The notes under the pieces are model-generated. The model was given only the letters and a program-made list of their open reading frames with translations. It did not search any database and had not been told where the DNA came from. From Fragilariopsis cylindrus CCMP1102 (Eukaryota > Bacillariophyta > Bacillariophyceae > Bacillariales > Bacillariaceae): DNA of 64,000 nt. The first letter of the stretch is position 1; the number at the start of each line of letters is the position of its first letter. A program made the position numbers and the translations under genes. The DNA is taken from the NCBI GenBank assembly GCA_900095095.1, contig FMBT01000316.1:1-64000 (forward strand), read 5' to 3'. Shown one piece after another: positions 1-11,199 of the stretch.

Positions 1-730
1 GTTTTTCAAACAAAGGTACTATGTTGTGGTACCATGCAGGTTTAGAGTGTGTACGTACATACTAGTACGTAAGTACGTACGAAATCGGATTCAAAATTTA
101 AAAAGAAGCAAGCGAACACTGATTTAATAAGCCCTTCTTTTCTTTCTTGATGTAAATTTTTCGAAGTACTATTGTTAAAAAAAAATCCCAACAGATTGAA
201 CAAAATATAATAAAATCACCACAAGAGCACAAGACACCCGCCACCCGCGAAGAACAACAATGGCGAAATACTGTATCACAACAAATCACGTAAGTTCGCT
301 CTACAATAGAATTCAAGCGCCAACAAACATCATGTCGTGACAAAGAAGTACGACTGTATCGTGGCTGTAACGAGTAAAGCACACTCACAAGAAGAAGAAC
401 ATACGGTAGTCTCTCCCGAAGAATAAAAACAAATACAGTACGATATATCTCAGACAAACAACGCTCCTCGCCGCTCGCTCCTCCGCCACTCGACACCCGA
501 ATGCAAACCTACTGTACTGCTGATTTATTTGTTAAAAGTTCAAAGCGGAAGAGCACAAGAGTAGGATCAAAGCGTACTGTACACAAATAAACAAATTACA
601 GTACACCCACTAAAGCCAGTACTGTAGCCAAATAGTAGATATTTGAAGAGAAGAAGAATAGAAAAGGAGAGAGAGAGAGAGAGAGCTGCGTGCACTACTT
701 TCTGCCTCCGAAAGAAACTCTTCTTTAAAG
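1..730. other. intergenic, no gene seen
   Basis: AT-rich sequence with no convincing reading frame. It holds many GTAC/TAGTAC-type short palindromic words near 40-80 and a GA dinucleotide run at about 668-686. The 132-codon minus-strand frame over 98-496 has no recognisable domain and a composition like the surrounding DNA. Confidence 0.5.
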
Positions 731-1110
731 ATGCCATCACCGTCTGTTTCTCGCAGGAGGATTAGAAGAAATTCAATACCATCAAGAAGTGTTTCATTAT
801 TTCATTATCATCATCACCATCACCATCACCATCACCATCAAGAAGTAGTGTTGTGGATGTGGATCGACCACCAACATGTCCCGTACGAAAAGGTAGAAGT
901 GACAGAACAAGAAATTTTAAAGCTGTAGCAGCATCTTTTCCCTGCAGTAGGATTTGTAGAAATTCCATACCATCAAGAAGAGTTTCGTTATCATCATTAT
1001 CATCAAGAAGTAGTGTTGTGGATGTGGATCGACCACCAACATGTCCCGTACGAAGTGGTGGAAGGGACAGAACAGGAAACTTTAAAGCTGTTGCAGCATC
1101 TGTTGCTTAG
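731..1110 (+). CDS. possible small basic protein made of two tandem repeats
   Basis: An ATG at 731 opens a frame that runs into a CAT/CAC triplet tract (about 805-840). Beyond the tract a second frame continues to a stop at 1110. The DNA is a tandem duplication of about 190 bp (copies near 756-945 and 947-1110). Both copies encode the same module in the same frame: RNSIPSR, then SSRSSVVDVDRPPTCPVR, then DRT.NFKAVAAS. Substitutions between copies largely keep the protein reading. The triplet tract shifts the frame between the start and the first module, so either the tract length is wrong or the start lies elsewhere. No family recognised; it may equally be a non-coding duplication. Confidence 0.3.
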
Positions 1111-1653
1111 CTTAGCTTGGCTCATAATTTAAAAACAAGCACAAGCGAGTACTGTACAAATAATAAGAAAGAACCACATCTAACCACACCCAGCTTAGAT
1201 GTATACTATAGAATAAGAAGAAGAAAGCAAGCAAGCAAGAATAAACAGAACGAGAACAAATTCTATCACGATCACACAATTTTTGTATATAACTTATGCA
1301 TGCCTATGGAGAGAGAGAGAGAAAGAAAGAGAAAAAACTACACACAGCGAACATTGCAAATATATAATGGTAAGTTTGTCTTCGATACTTTGGGTCGATT
1401 CTCATCGTAAGAATTTTTTTTAAAGAGCATTCATTTCGTAGGAAAAATCAAATTTATTTATCTTATTACATATATACATATATTATTACTATTTTCTAAG
1501 AATACTACGATGCTTACGATCTAGATCCTCTGGGAGATATCTTGCCATATTGATGCACGGCATATCATAACTACTGTATGCCAGTAGTAGTCATCGGAAC
1601 GAAGCACATCGGTTACATTCTTCTGTAGCACTTTACTTTACTTTCCACACAAG
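1111..1653. other. intergenic, no gene seen
   Basis: Low-complexity AT-rich DNA with a GA run near 1309-1330. It is the 3' flank of the minus-strand gene that follows. Nothing else is recognisable. Confidence 0.5.
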
Positions 1654-3009
1654 TCACAACCAATACTTCAATAGCTTCTTCGCCTCCAATTTAGTATCAT
1701 GTTCGATGTTATCATTACTAGTGGAATCAATAATACGACCTAACGCTGTCATGAGATATGGTACTTCCGCCATTAATGACTTACCAATAACTTCGCCTGC
1801 ACTATAAAGAAAACCAAATGCCCCTTCTTTGAATGCTTCATTTGGTGCTATCTTCACATACTCAACATAAAAGGGGATGATTACTTCTACTAAATCGTCA
1901 TGGCCGTTTGTGGCAGTTGCAAAGAACAAACGGTTATAACAATTAATGAAGAAACGCGACACAACACTCCAAACTTGACTATTAAAATCTCCATATATGA
2001 TGGAATCCTTCATAATGGCATCAAAGCATGTTCGGAAAACATTTTTTCCGTTACAATCAGCTGCAACCAATGATGTACCTGGTGAGCACGATGATAGAAA
2101 TGCTAAAACACTAAATATTTTGATCAAGATACGAGGAACCCACGTTGCGTCAGTAGTTGTAGTATTCAGCAATCGTAGGGTTGCAATAGCATTATCAAAT
2201 ATACGTAGTGTTTGATCCTTCTCAATCTCATCTAGTACAGTCTTTCTAGAAATGACGTTCCCGAGTGATGCCCAAATAGAATCTAAGGCTTTCATTGTGC
2301 TAAGTTTACTTCCACCACGGTACACATTATGGTTTGCACGGAGCATGGTACTTATACCATCCCGTTCAATGAATTCCCTTGCAACTATCTCACCAACCAC
2401 CTCGTTACTATGGTTTCTGATGTTGTTTCCAATGAAGGTACAACTGGATATTATTGAACTAATAAGATAGATGTATTCAGTATCAAACATTCTTGCATTG
2501 CCTGTTGTTAGAAACTTCAAAAGGCGTGGAATTCCTCCTAATTCCGAAAGTTCTTTGAAAACGTCCCAACGATTATTGGAGCGTCCCCGCCTACGAAGAT
2601 CTTTCAAGACTTGTACAGTCTCATCCCTTGTATATTTCTGTTTCGTGTCACTAATAATGCATAGGACGGAATCGATGCCATCGATATTTTTATAGGAGGA
2701 AGTTCTTGTTGTTGACGAATCGTTCTTGAAAACACGATCATCATTAGAAACGAACTGGTTTTTGTTATTATTATTATCATTATCATTATCAATGCCATTA
2801 TCGATACTGCCTAGTGTACGTCGTGACGATGACACGACTGTCAATTTTGGACCAGAATGAGAGGCAGCTGTAGCGTCCTTACGACTACGAGGACTGTGAC
2901 TGCGACTGGTTCGCGACAAATGTTGTCGTTTGGAAATCGGGGGATTAGCCATGCCTACCGACCGACGCTGACCTCGTGTCCTTTTAGCGAGGTGTGTGAT
3001 ATTCTCCAT
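1654..3009 (-). CDS. hypothetical ARM/HEAT-like helical repeat protein
   Basis: Intact single-exon frame of 451 residues starting at the ATG at 3009. Residues 1-115 are basic, Ser/Asn-rich and probably disordered, with an Arg/Lys-rich start (KRTRGQRR) that could act as a nuclear signal. From about residue 118 to the end the protein is predominantly helical, with spaced segments such as GGIPRLLKFL, IISSCTFIGNNI and KTVLDEIEKD that look like degenerate armadillo units, where a short helix precedes a longer hydrophobic one. Similar proteins of unknown function are common in diatoms, probably acting as protein-binding scaffolds; this last point is inference. No catalytic motif or membrane segment is visible. 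Confidence 0.6.
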   Translation of the reverse strand: MENITHLAKRTRGQRRSVGMANPPISKRQHLSRTSRSHSPRSRKDATAASHSGPKLTVVSSSRRTLGSIDNGIDNDNDNNNNKNQFVSNDDRVFKNDSSTTRTSSYKNIDGIDSVLCIISDTKQKYTRDETVQVLKDLRRRGRSNNRWDVFKELSELGGIPRLLKFLTTGNARMFDTEYIYLISSIISSCTFIGNNIRNHSNEVVGEIVAREFIERDGISTMLRANHNVYRGGSKLSTMKALDSIWASLGNVISRKTVLDEIEKDQTLRIFDNAIATLRLLNTTTTDATWVPRILIKIFSVLAFLSSCSPGTSLVAADCNGKNVFRTCFDAIMKDSIIYGDFNSQVWSVVSRFFINCYNRLFFATATNGHDDLVEVIIPFYVEYVKIAPNEAFKEGAFGFLYSAGEVIGKSLMAEVPYLMTALGRIIDSTSNDNIEHDTKLEAKKLLKYWL

Positions 3010-4429
3010 CCTTGCATTCGTCAGACTGCATACATGTTATAAGAATCTTCAAGTCTTTGGTTGATCTATGTCTGATTGTGCGAGCAACTAACAGTATTTA
3101 AGTCTAATAAGTTCGTTGCATGTAGCGACAGAGATAAGGTATGCATTTTCGAATTTCAATATAATTAGTTGACACAAGCCGCCGCGCGCGGAAGATTCAT
3201 CTTTGTATCGATGTATGTGAATGTTATGTACTAGGCAGCTGTCAAGTACAAAAAATGAGATTTTGAAAGTTTTTGACTCACTCTCCACCCTTTTATAGCG
3301 TGAAAATTCCTCACCATAGCCCTCTGCGCGTTGTCCGTTGCACGGACGAAGTTGTACGTACCTCAAAGCCCTTCCAGATTCAAAAAACAGCAGCCTTACA
3401 CTTAAGTACAGCTTCAAACAGTAATGACATTAAAAAACGGTTAAAAACGGTTTTTACTTTTTTGATCGCCAAGTCGAGTGCTACCTTTTGATCTACTGTA
3501 CTAGTTATAAAATGTATTAGCAGTAGACTAAATCAAATAATGTATGCATGACACATACAACATGTTGCAAGTAAATGAAAAAGACAGAGATTCAGTACTG
3601 TGCATAATTACGTTAACAACATGTACACACACACACACACACACACAAGATCACATCCAAAGAAAACACACAATAATGATACCAAATTGCTGTATGTTGT
3701 ACATTCTTATGTTTTCCAATGAACTGTGAAGGCTCTCTTACTTAGTGCAATCTTTTGAGATACAGGAGAAAAAAGAATGGAGTGTGGGCTTGCCATTACA
3801 CTAAATCAGCATTAAAAAGGGTGTGTCATTTGATGTTTCATATTCCATGCGGAAAACTGGGTACCCAATTCCTACACCAAAAACTATCATGCGTGAACTT
3901 GGTTTTGCTTTTGGCTGAAGATAGATATCCAATCCGATGAGAGGGACCACTAATAAAAGCCACAATAACCCACACACATAGATATATACTATATTCCCTG
4001 TATACCCTATGCCTACCACTGCAAGGGCATGATTATCAGAGAAATAATTGAACACTTGATCTCATGTATTCATCCACTTCATACTGAGGAGGAACCTGGA
4101 ATAGTTCCTAGTATTTTTTGCACATAGGGTAGTTGTAATGTGCATGGGCAAGTATTCATACAAATAGATAGTTTGGCATTTACAATATGAGCTATGCTCT
4201 GCTATTCAATACGACACCAACTAAAGTTGTTGTCTATCAGATTGCAACATGATCAACAAGGGGGGGAAAAGATGGGAAAAGAGAGGGGAGGAATCAAGCT
4301 AAGAAAGAGGGTACACGTGCACTGTATCAAAAGAAAGTTCTATGGTGCGTGCACTTTGTAACAATTGGTAGCTCCGTCCAGCAATATGTAGAGGAACATA
4401 TTTTTGCAAAGCATTACCATTACGGCAGG
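3010..4429. other. intergenic, no gene seen
   Basis: No supported gene. Contains a CA dinucleotide run at about 3630-3651 and otherwise ordinary AT-rich DNA. The 109-codon minus frame at 3088-3417 is not supported by any motif. Confidence 0.5.
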
Positions 4430-5760
4430 CATGTGTAGACCGTAACAATGGAGAGGCAGTAGGACCAGCTATAGAAGTATTTTATGCAGAGTTGAAGGTG
4501 AAATCAATAAGGATACAAAAGAAGGTGGACAATAAGCTACCAAAATTTCATGTAGCAGCTATCCCATGGTGCCCTGCAGTCCAGAAATACCGCCGCTGAG
4601 TGGAATATTGGCATAGAATCCAAAGAACAAACCCTTGCATAATAACCAGTAGTAGGACAATAAAGCGGCCGTTGATAGAAATTATATAGGACACTATACG
4701 AGCACAGCCAAAGCTATAATTAAACTGGAAGAATCAGTAAACTCATACAAAGAAGCAAAGAAAGAAGTATTTAAAAGATGTGAGTTGGATTTAACGAAAC
4801 TCTGGTGCAAGCAGTAGCAAAAGACAAAGATACAGGTCCAAAGATGGTACAGAGAAGAATGAGCAGGAGAAATGGCAAAGGACCAGGGAAGTGACAAGAA
4901 CAGTATGTAAGAGGAATATCAAAGAACTGGTACTAAAAGGAGTGGCTCCGTGCCCAGAAACAGGACCAAAAATAAATATTGAACAATTGAAGATATGCCA
5001 GGTAACATTATCATCCTACCTGATGAAAACAGACAAGCTAATGTTGTATCACTTGGGAAGAAGTATATACAGCATATGAGTCATTAGGAGTTTGGATAGC
5101 CCTAGATGTAAGTCAAAAAAAAACAGAAGGAATTACTGACAGAATCTTCAAACATTTCCTCCAGCCAGGTCCGGTTGGTCAGCACAAGCAACAGTTTCAT
5201 GACATCAATGCAAAACCCAATGATAGCCGCACAATTTAATGAAAAATAGTGGAGCAAGATTACAAGACCAGCTCTACACGCAACCCTTGACAGTTCAGGT
5301 ACAGAAAAGATTCCTAAGGAAAGTGCTATATGGACCCAAACTGTACCAAGGAATGGTACCAAGGAATGGGTATGAAACACTCCTTCTTTTTGTAGGGAAT
5401 ATCGCATATTATGAATCATGTAGAAGAAGCAGTTAACTTATCATAAACATGACAGATGATAAGAATGAATGCAGAAAAGCGTGGATTGACATTGGAATTT
5501 GCTTTTCTTTGAACAAGACAAAAGATGACAATCAATGATATACCTTTTATACACTGCAGTGTTGGTATATAAAACTCTGTGGAAATTTGTATTGAGTGAT
5601 GGATTCAGAATAGAAATAGATGAAGACTACCAAGTTATTAGAAAACACTGGGGGGGGGGGGGGGGGTATAGGAAAGGATCTAACCAGCTTAAACTACGTT
5701 CAAAAGTATTTGAAGGCAGTCAGTCACCCCTATAGATATTATATCAATGTCAAACGGATA
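4430..5760 (+). mobile_element. decayed element-like block (possible retroelement fossil)
   Basis: The plus strand across this block is purine-rich with coding-like composition in short stretches that differ from neighbouring intergenic DNA, and peptides such as IPWCPAVQKYRR recall the linker upstream of the reverse transcriptase in diatom retroelements. No domain can be assigned with confidence and no terminal repeats were seen. It is heavily broken, with many interruptions, so an old copy. A long G homopolymer (about 5650-5666) sits inside. The alternative is a decayed host gene. Confidence 0.25.
5650..5666 (+). repeat. poly-G tract (~17 G)
   Basis: An uninterrupted run of about 17 guanines, rare in this AT-rich window. 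A second run of about 14 lies at 37229-37242. Such runs can form G-quadruplexes and are prone to length error. Confidence 0.9.
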
Positions 5761-6515
5761 ATTCATATCTTATAACGCTTTCAAAGCAAGGAAGGAAGGG
5801 CAACAGATTATAGTTGTACTAAATTTTATATGGGCAGGTTGGCTATTGTCTTACTAGTCTTACTAAGACGGCAAGGAGCAGCGCGGCAGCTTTTAAATAA
5901 CAAGTTATATATACTAGACTTTATAAGTCACTATTAAATTTCAAGTCGTACTAGTTAGTACTGTAGCTGCAGTACATCACTCACACTGTGGACCATCTTC
6001 CATTCATACATGATTTTTTACGAAAAGAATTAAAAAAAATCACAACCCCCCCTTCTTGATGAAACTTCCTCAGCTGGTAGCATGCATGAAGAAATAATGG
6101 AATGTATGGCGAAAAAAGAAGAAAAATAGAATTTAGAAGAAAACAAAATCGCCATTCCCCCGCACATACTAGCAGCATGTAAGCGAACGCCACACGTCAC
6201 GCGTGAATGAATTGAATGATCTTGACGATCTTTGCAACTTTTTAATGTCGAGCAGATAGATAATATTATTGAGAAATTCTTTTGTTCCGGAATGTGTGTA
6301 CTCTAGTACAGTCAAGAAATAAAGTAGGAAAGTACATCAATTATAAGTGGACAATCAAATGACATCTACTGTTAGTCATTCATCCAAGTTTAAGTGCAAC
6401 AAAGCAAAACGAAAAAGAAAGAAGCTGGTGCGCGAAAGTTAAGGGGGGAGAAATCGGGAGATTTCGGTTCTAGATTCTTCGATTTCGTGAGGCTGACAAA
6501 ATAATATAATATAAT
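5761..6515. other. intergenic, upstream of the Mg2+ channel gene
   Basis: AT-rich, no gene seen. The last 200 bp presumably hold the promoter and 5' leader of the plus-strand gene starting at 6516, but no core element can be named. Confidence 0.4.
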
Positions 6516-9083
6516 ATGATATTGACGAAATCGAAAGCTACGATGATGAAAGCGACAACGATAATGACGACTAGAATAAAAGGTACTGGTAGAAACAGTT
6601 TTCGACAACAGCGACAAATTTCCTCTTCTTCTTTTGGTGGTAGTGGTGATGATGGTGGGATTTATCGTGGTAATAGTCGACGACGATATTTTTCTGTATT
6701 GCCATCATCGCCATCGTCGCAATCATCATTATCAGCGCAGTCGCCAGTAGCGACTTCACCGGCATTGATAAGATTATTGGACAGCCGCAGCCGCAGCACC
6801 TGTTCCTACTCCCACTGTTACCGGTATTCCTCGTCATTCTCGACTTCGTCATCTTCGACATCATCTGCTCAACAAGCGTCGTTGTCATCGTCATCAGCTC
6901 AACAACCAAAATCGAAATCAAAGAATAAGAATAAATCCAAGAAATTGAGATCCAAAAAAAGAAAACCATACACAAATTCAAATGGTAATAATTCAAACCA
7001 TTCATTACCAAAATATAAAGTAGCCAAAATATCAGATAATGGTGAAAAGGTCCAATTTGAAATTATATCAATCATTGAATTATTAAAGAAGGTACATGCT
7101 CGTGATTTGTATAGTTTAGCATTAACAAGTATCCAAGAATATGAATTTAAAACAAAAAATAAAGGTCGTATCACCGGATCGACACGATCTTTAGTGGATG
7201 GACATACGAATACTAGACGGAATAAACGTTCGTCGAATACAGTTATTTCACCAAGAAAAGAAACTATCTTAATCAGTTTTGGTAGTATCCGGGCTGTCAT
7301 TGGATTAGGTGGTGAAGTATATATATTTGATGCACACAAGCCATCTATACAATTATTTGCACATTCGATTGCAAATACATTCCATTTATTATATAAAACA
7401 AAACAAAATGATATAAAAAATAATGATGCTTTCTATAATAATGATTATGAGGAGGAGGAGGATGAGGACGAGGAGGAGGAGGATGAGGACGAGGATGAGG
7501 ACATTGACATTGACGACGAGGACGAGGATAATACTGTCAATACTAGTAATAGTCACAGTCATAGTAAGCTTAGTATTGGTTGGGATACATCCTCTGAATA
7601 TTTCTATGATGATGATGATCAAAGGTATAATAGTAATAATCAAAAAGAACAACAACAAGAATATTATCATAATCGATTTCAACGTTTAACAGGTCTTTCT
7701 TCACCATCATCATCATTATTATCATCACAAAACAATCACCGTAATGATACGAATACAAATAGTGATAATATGATGATACAATCCCAATTGCAATCAAGTT
7801 ATATACAACAAGAATCACCATTACCATTATTGACGAAACCAGCTTGGTGGTCAACATTGGATAATAATGGAAATGGAGACAGTAATTATAACACTAGTAC
7901 TACTACTATTGCTGATGAAAAAACAACACAAAAAGGAACAGAGGTAGTCTTTACTGAAAACAATTATAACAATGAGGAAAATGAAAACAACTCATCACCA
8001 TTATTTGAATATGAAAAATTTGAATTAATTTTTTTAGAAGAAATATTAAAAGATGTATGTTTAACATATAATCGACGATTAAAATTATATGAACCATTTG
8101 TTGATATGATATCCATACAGGTATCGAATGATTTTAATGCTGTATCTGGTGTGCATCGACTTGTACCGATCAAAAATTCATTACATGAATTTGAATTAAA
8201 TATTCAATCAGCATTAGATGGTATAACTAATTTATTAAATGATGATGATGATATGATTGGTTTATTATTAACAGAACGTTATGAAGCAAACCAAAGAAAT
8301 GAAATATTAGATATAAATCGTCATGAATCAGTCGAACTATTACTTGAAGAGTATTCAAGACAATTATCAAATATATTAGCCGAAACAATCTATTTATTAA
8401 AAAAGGTACAAAATAAACAAGAATTAGTGGCAATATCATTAGATTCGTATCGAAATCGTATAATAAGAATGAATTTATATTTAAGTATTGCTGGTATATC
8501 AATTGCGTATATGACAACCATTGCAGGATTTTATGGTATGAATATTGTGAATGGTTATGAAACATCAATTAATCCATATATGTTTACCTATATTGTGAGT
8601 GGTACAACACTATCCGGATTTTTATTAGGTATAGGATGTTATACCTATATTGGTGGTAATAATGGTGCATCACATACAAGATATAAAGAACGATTGCATG
8701 AAATTGAAATTATTGATGGTGCATTAAATAAAATGGGTGCATTAGACTATACGATGAAATATTTAGCAACAATGGAAGATAACAACGATAACAGTAACAG
8801 TAACAACAGTACTAGTGATACGTCATCTGATACGTCATCTGATACGCCATCACAAATGACAAGAGATGAATTTAAACGAAAACTATATGAAAGCCAAGGA
8901 TTATTATTTGACATTGATAATTATAATGATATGGGCGATGATATGAATACAGATAATACAGAATTTATTAATGATAAAGAAGTTGATCTATTATTTAATT
9001 CATTAGATGTAACAAATGATGGATATTTAAATTCAAATGATTTTAGTAATAATTCGAATTCTCATACACAACATTTTCGATAA
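6516..9083 (+). CDS. MRS2: MRS2/CorA-type Mg2+ channel with C-terminal EF-hand
   Basis: Intact frame of 855 residues. The N-terminus is rich in Arg, Lys, Ser and Thr with no acids for about 40 residues, consistent with a mitochondrial presequence. An MRS2-type N-terminal alpha/beta domain starts near residue 170 and includes a segment ETILISFGSIRAVIG. A large acidic insert (about 310-340, Glu/Asp-rich) and Asn/Gln-rich linkers follow. The long helix then leads to TM1 (about 655-673), the signature G674-M675-N676 and TM2 (about 688-710). The GMN motif defines the CorA/MRS2 pore, which carries Mg2+ into the mitochondrial matrix in yeast and plants. The odd part is an EF-hand-like loop at 831-842 (DVTNDGYLNSND, Asp rather than Glu at position 12) in the tail after TM2. 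Only the start of a partner helix is visible. Confidence 0.88.
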   Translation: MILTKSKATMMKATTIMTTRIKGTGRNSFRQQRQISSSSFGGSGDDGGIYRGNSRRRYFSVLPSSPSSQSSLSAQSPVATSPALIRLLDSRSRSTCSYSHCYRYSSSFSTSSSSTSSAQQASLSSSSAQQPKSKSKNKNKSKKLRSKKRKPYTNSNGNNSNHSLPKYKVAKISDNGEKVQFEIISIIELLKKVHARDLYSLALTSIQEYEFKTKNKGRITGSTRSLVDGHTNTRRNKRSSNTVISPRKETILISFGSIRAVIGLGGEVYIFDAHKPSIQLFAHSIANTFHLLYKTKQNDIKNNDAFYNNDYEEEEDEDEEEEDEDEDEDIDIDDEDEDNTVNTSNSHSHSKLSIGWDTSSEYFYDDDDQRYNSNNQKEQQQEYYHNRFQRLTGLSSPSSSLLSSQNNHRNDTNTNSDNMMIQSQLQSSYIQQESPLPLLTKPAWWSTLDNNGNGDSNYNTSTTTIADEKTTQKGTEVVFTENNYNNEENENNSSPLFEYEKFELIFLEEILKDVCLTYNRRLKLYEPFVDMISIQVSNDFNAVSGVHRLVPIKNSLHEFELNIQSALDGITNLLNDDDDMIGLLLTERYEANQRNEILDINRHESVELLLEEYSRQLSNILAETIYLLKKVQNKQELVAISLDSYRNRIIRMNLYLSIAGISIAYMTTIAGFYGMNIVNGYETSINPYMFTYIVSGTTLSGFLLGIGCYTYIGGNNGASHTRYKERLHEIEIIDGALNKMGALDYTMKYLATMEDNNDNSNSNNSTSDTSSDTSSDTPSQMTRDEFKRKLYESQGLLFDIDNYNDMGDDMNTDNTEFINDKEVDLLFNSLDVTNDGYLNSNDFSNNSNSHTQHFR

Positions 9084-9319
9084 TAGTAATGATATAATAT
9101 AAAGAAAGAATGTTAAAAAAGAAAGAATATGCTGCAGATTATTTTTTATAGTCAATAGACAATGGTCATGGCGTACAGTAGGTTAGTAACGGTGAAGGTG
9201 TCAACTAATGTCGCTTTACAAACTGTCATGCTATTAATGATTACAGTACTCTGAAAGTTGGTGATCGATGAGGGTTTTTGAAGGAGTTACTAAGCAAGTC
9301 CCTTTACAAAATGTTTATG
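9084..9319. other. convergent 3' spacer
   Basis: Short AT-rich spacer between the convergent MRS2 and ankyrin-like genes, presumably their 3' untranslated regions. Confidence 0.4.
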
Positions 9320-10599
9320 TTAATCGCTGTCGAGGTCTAGGTCTAAGTCGTTGTAGTTGATGTTGATGCTACGTTTTCTCTTTTTTGAAGAGTTACGACT
9401 TTTGTTGTCGTCGTCATTGTCATTAGGAGAACCAGACGCCGACACCGATGACGACGATGACGACGACGATAACGATGGTAATAATTGTGGTAGTAGTTTC
9501 AGTAACAAATCAGGTTCTCTCCGTAACAGAAAATATACACAATCTAAATGGACTTTTTCATCAATAGCTGCTGATAATAATGCTTCTGGAACATTAACTG
9601 GTGTGTCTGAATAACGTGCAAGAGTATCTTCTACGACTTTCATTACTTTCTCGTAGCCAAAATTTCTACAAGCATGTTGGAAATCTGTACAGTCATACTC
9701 CGGTTTGTGGAACAGGAGACTAATTCCTTTCTTTTTGGGAAAATAACGAATTCCATATTCAAATACGAATTGGATCCCTTGGATGGTAGCTATATTGAAT
9801 GGTAGTACTCCATGTCTATCAGTTTGTGTTAATGCATTTGGATCCCATTCAACCAACATTTGATATCGCTTTTCTGTAAAAATATAATTACAATGACTCA
9901 ATTTGTGCAATAGTTCATATCTCTTAATGTCTTCTTTTTTTAGAAGATCCAATTGTCTCAATTTTATCAAAACTTGTAAGAATTTATCATCAGCTTCATG
10001 CTGTTGTTCTCGATTGTCACCATCGATGATCTGGTCAGTAAGCATGAGGCGATGTAAAACATTATCGCCTTCTCTATCTAGACATAATAATCCTCCTCTC
10101 TCGTCTTCCTCAAATAAGCCGAACTCAATTGCTAGTCTAGCTACGATAGGAATGAACGATACAGACTTCACGTTGCATTGCCAGTCGCCGAAGTCTTCAT
10201 CGCATGCGAATGCGACTTCTTGAATTGGATAGTGAAAATCTCCATCGAATACGGCTTTTCTTCTCGTCAAAACTTCTGGGAAGAACCGTATAGCAGTCTC
10301 TACTTCTTCTTCTGTATCACGATCACTATCTAAACCAGTATAAGTATCAGCTTCAGCAGCATGTTTATTGTCACAAAGCATATCATGGATATCATCCCCT
10401 AATTTTTCCAGGAATTCCTTAATCAATACATCAATTTTATTTCTGTTCTGTAAAGGAAATGTTCCTTTCTTTTCAAGGACTGAATCTATCTTCAGATGTC
10501 TTTGCTTAGTTGCGGCGGCAATAATGAGTTGCTGTTGTTCTTGTTCTGTTGAGCTGCGGCTACTTCATGCTGATCCAATTCGTTATTGGCTTCCATCAT
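9320..10599 (-). CDS. diatom ankyrin-like / leucine-rich repeat family protein
   Basis: Best start is the double ATG at 10599. The frame beginning MMEANNELDQH shifts by one base near 10545, within a CAACAGAACAAGAAC repeat, into the long frame that ends at 9320. The joined protein is about 425 residues. Segments FFPEVLTRRK, VSFIPIVARLAIEFGLF, ERGGLL, VLIKLRQL, VEWDPNAL, FEYGIRYFPKKKGISLL and LDCVYFLLRREPDLL match, from memory, a very large diatom family annotated as ankyrin-like. The C-terminus is Ser-rich, acidic, then a basic KKRKRS stretch resembling a nuclear signal. Function is unknown; a protein-binding role is inference. Confidence 0.72.
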
Positions 10600-11199
10600 G
10601 GCTATTATTACACGCTCTTTTCTTCTTCCGCGTAGTAGTACTACTGTTTGAAGAATCGGCGAGGATGTACGAATCGTGTTTTATTCTATGGATGGGGGAT
10701 GTCGTCTTGTCCTCCTACTGCCTTTGTTGTATTTTGATTGATAGATTCGATGAAGTGTTGTGATTCATTGATTCGGGGGGAGGATTTCATACATATAAAT
10801 TTTGTATCCACGTAAGCTACGTATGAATGGTAGAAAGAAAAAGCATTGTGTGCGCTTACGTCGCGCGATGCTTTTGAGATATCCATTCATTGGTATCTCT
10901 AATCCTCCCACGCGCATGCATGACACGACTACTGGAGAGCATGAATGTGAAGAAGAGAAGAAACGGTGGCCATGCAATACTAGTAGATTTTTTTTCTTTT
11001 TTTTCTTTCACAAAACACAAAGAAAAACAGAACATCGCGCACAAGAAACAGCAATCAAACAAGAATCAATCAATCAATCAATCGAAACAGCCAAGCAAAG
11101 ATCGGCTGTAGCATTGACAGAAAAAGGATCAAGTAAAGAATCTCTGTGACAATCCAGATACTGTACATAAAAAAAACCTTTGACGACAGACAAACTATA
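10600..11199. other. divergent promoter region
   Basis: Spacer between the minus-strand ankyrin-like gene and the plus-strand CobW gene, so both promoters should lie here. It holds a T-rich tract near 10987-11010 and AATCAATCAATC repeats near 11063-11085. No core promoter element can be identified. Confidence 0.4.

Noticed and set aside
98-496. 132-codon minus-strand frame
   Set aside because: No motif, start region low complexity, composition like intergenic DNA.
7389-7857. Long Ile/Met/Leu-rich frames on both strands over the MRS2 acidic insert
   Set aside because: Shadows of Asp/Glu and Asn codon repeats of the real gene.
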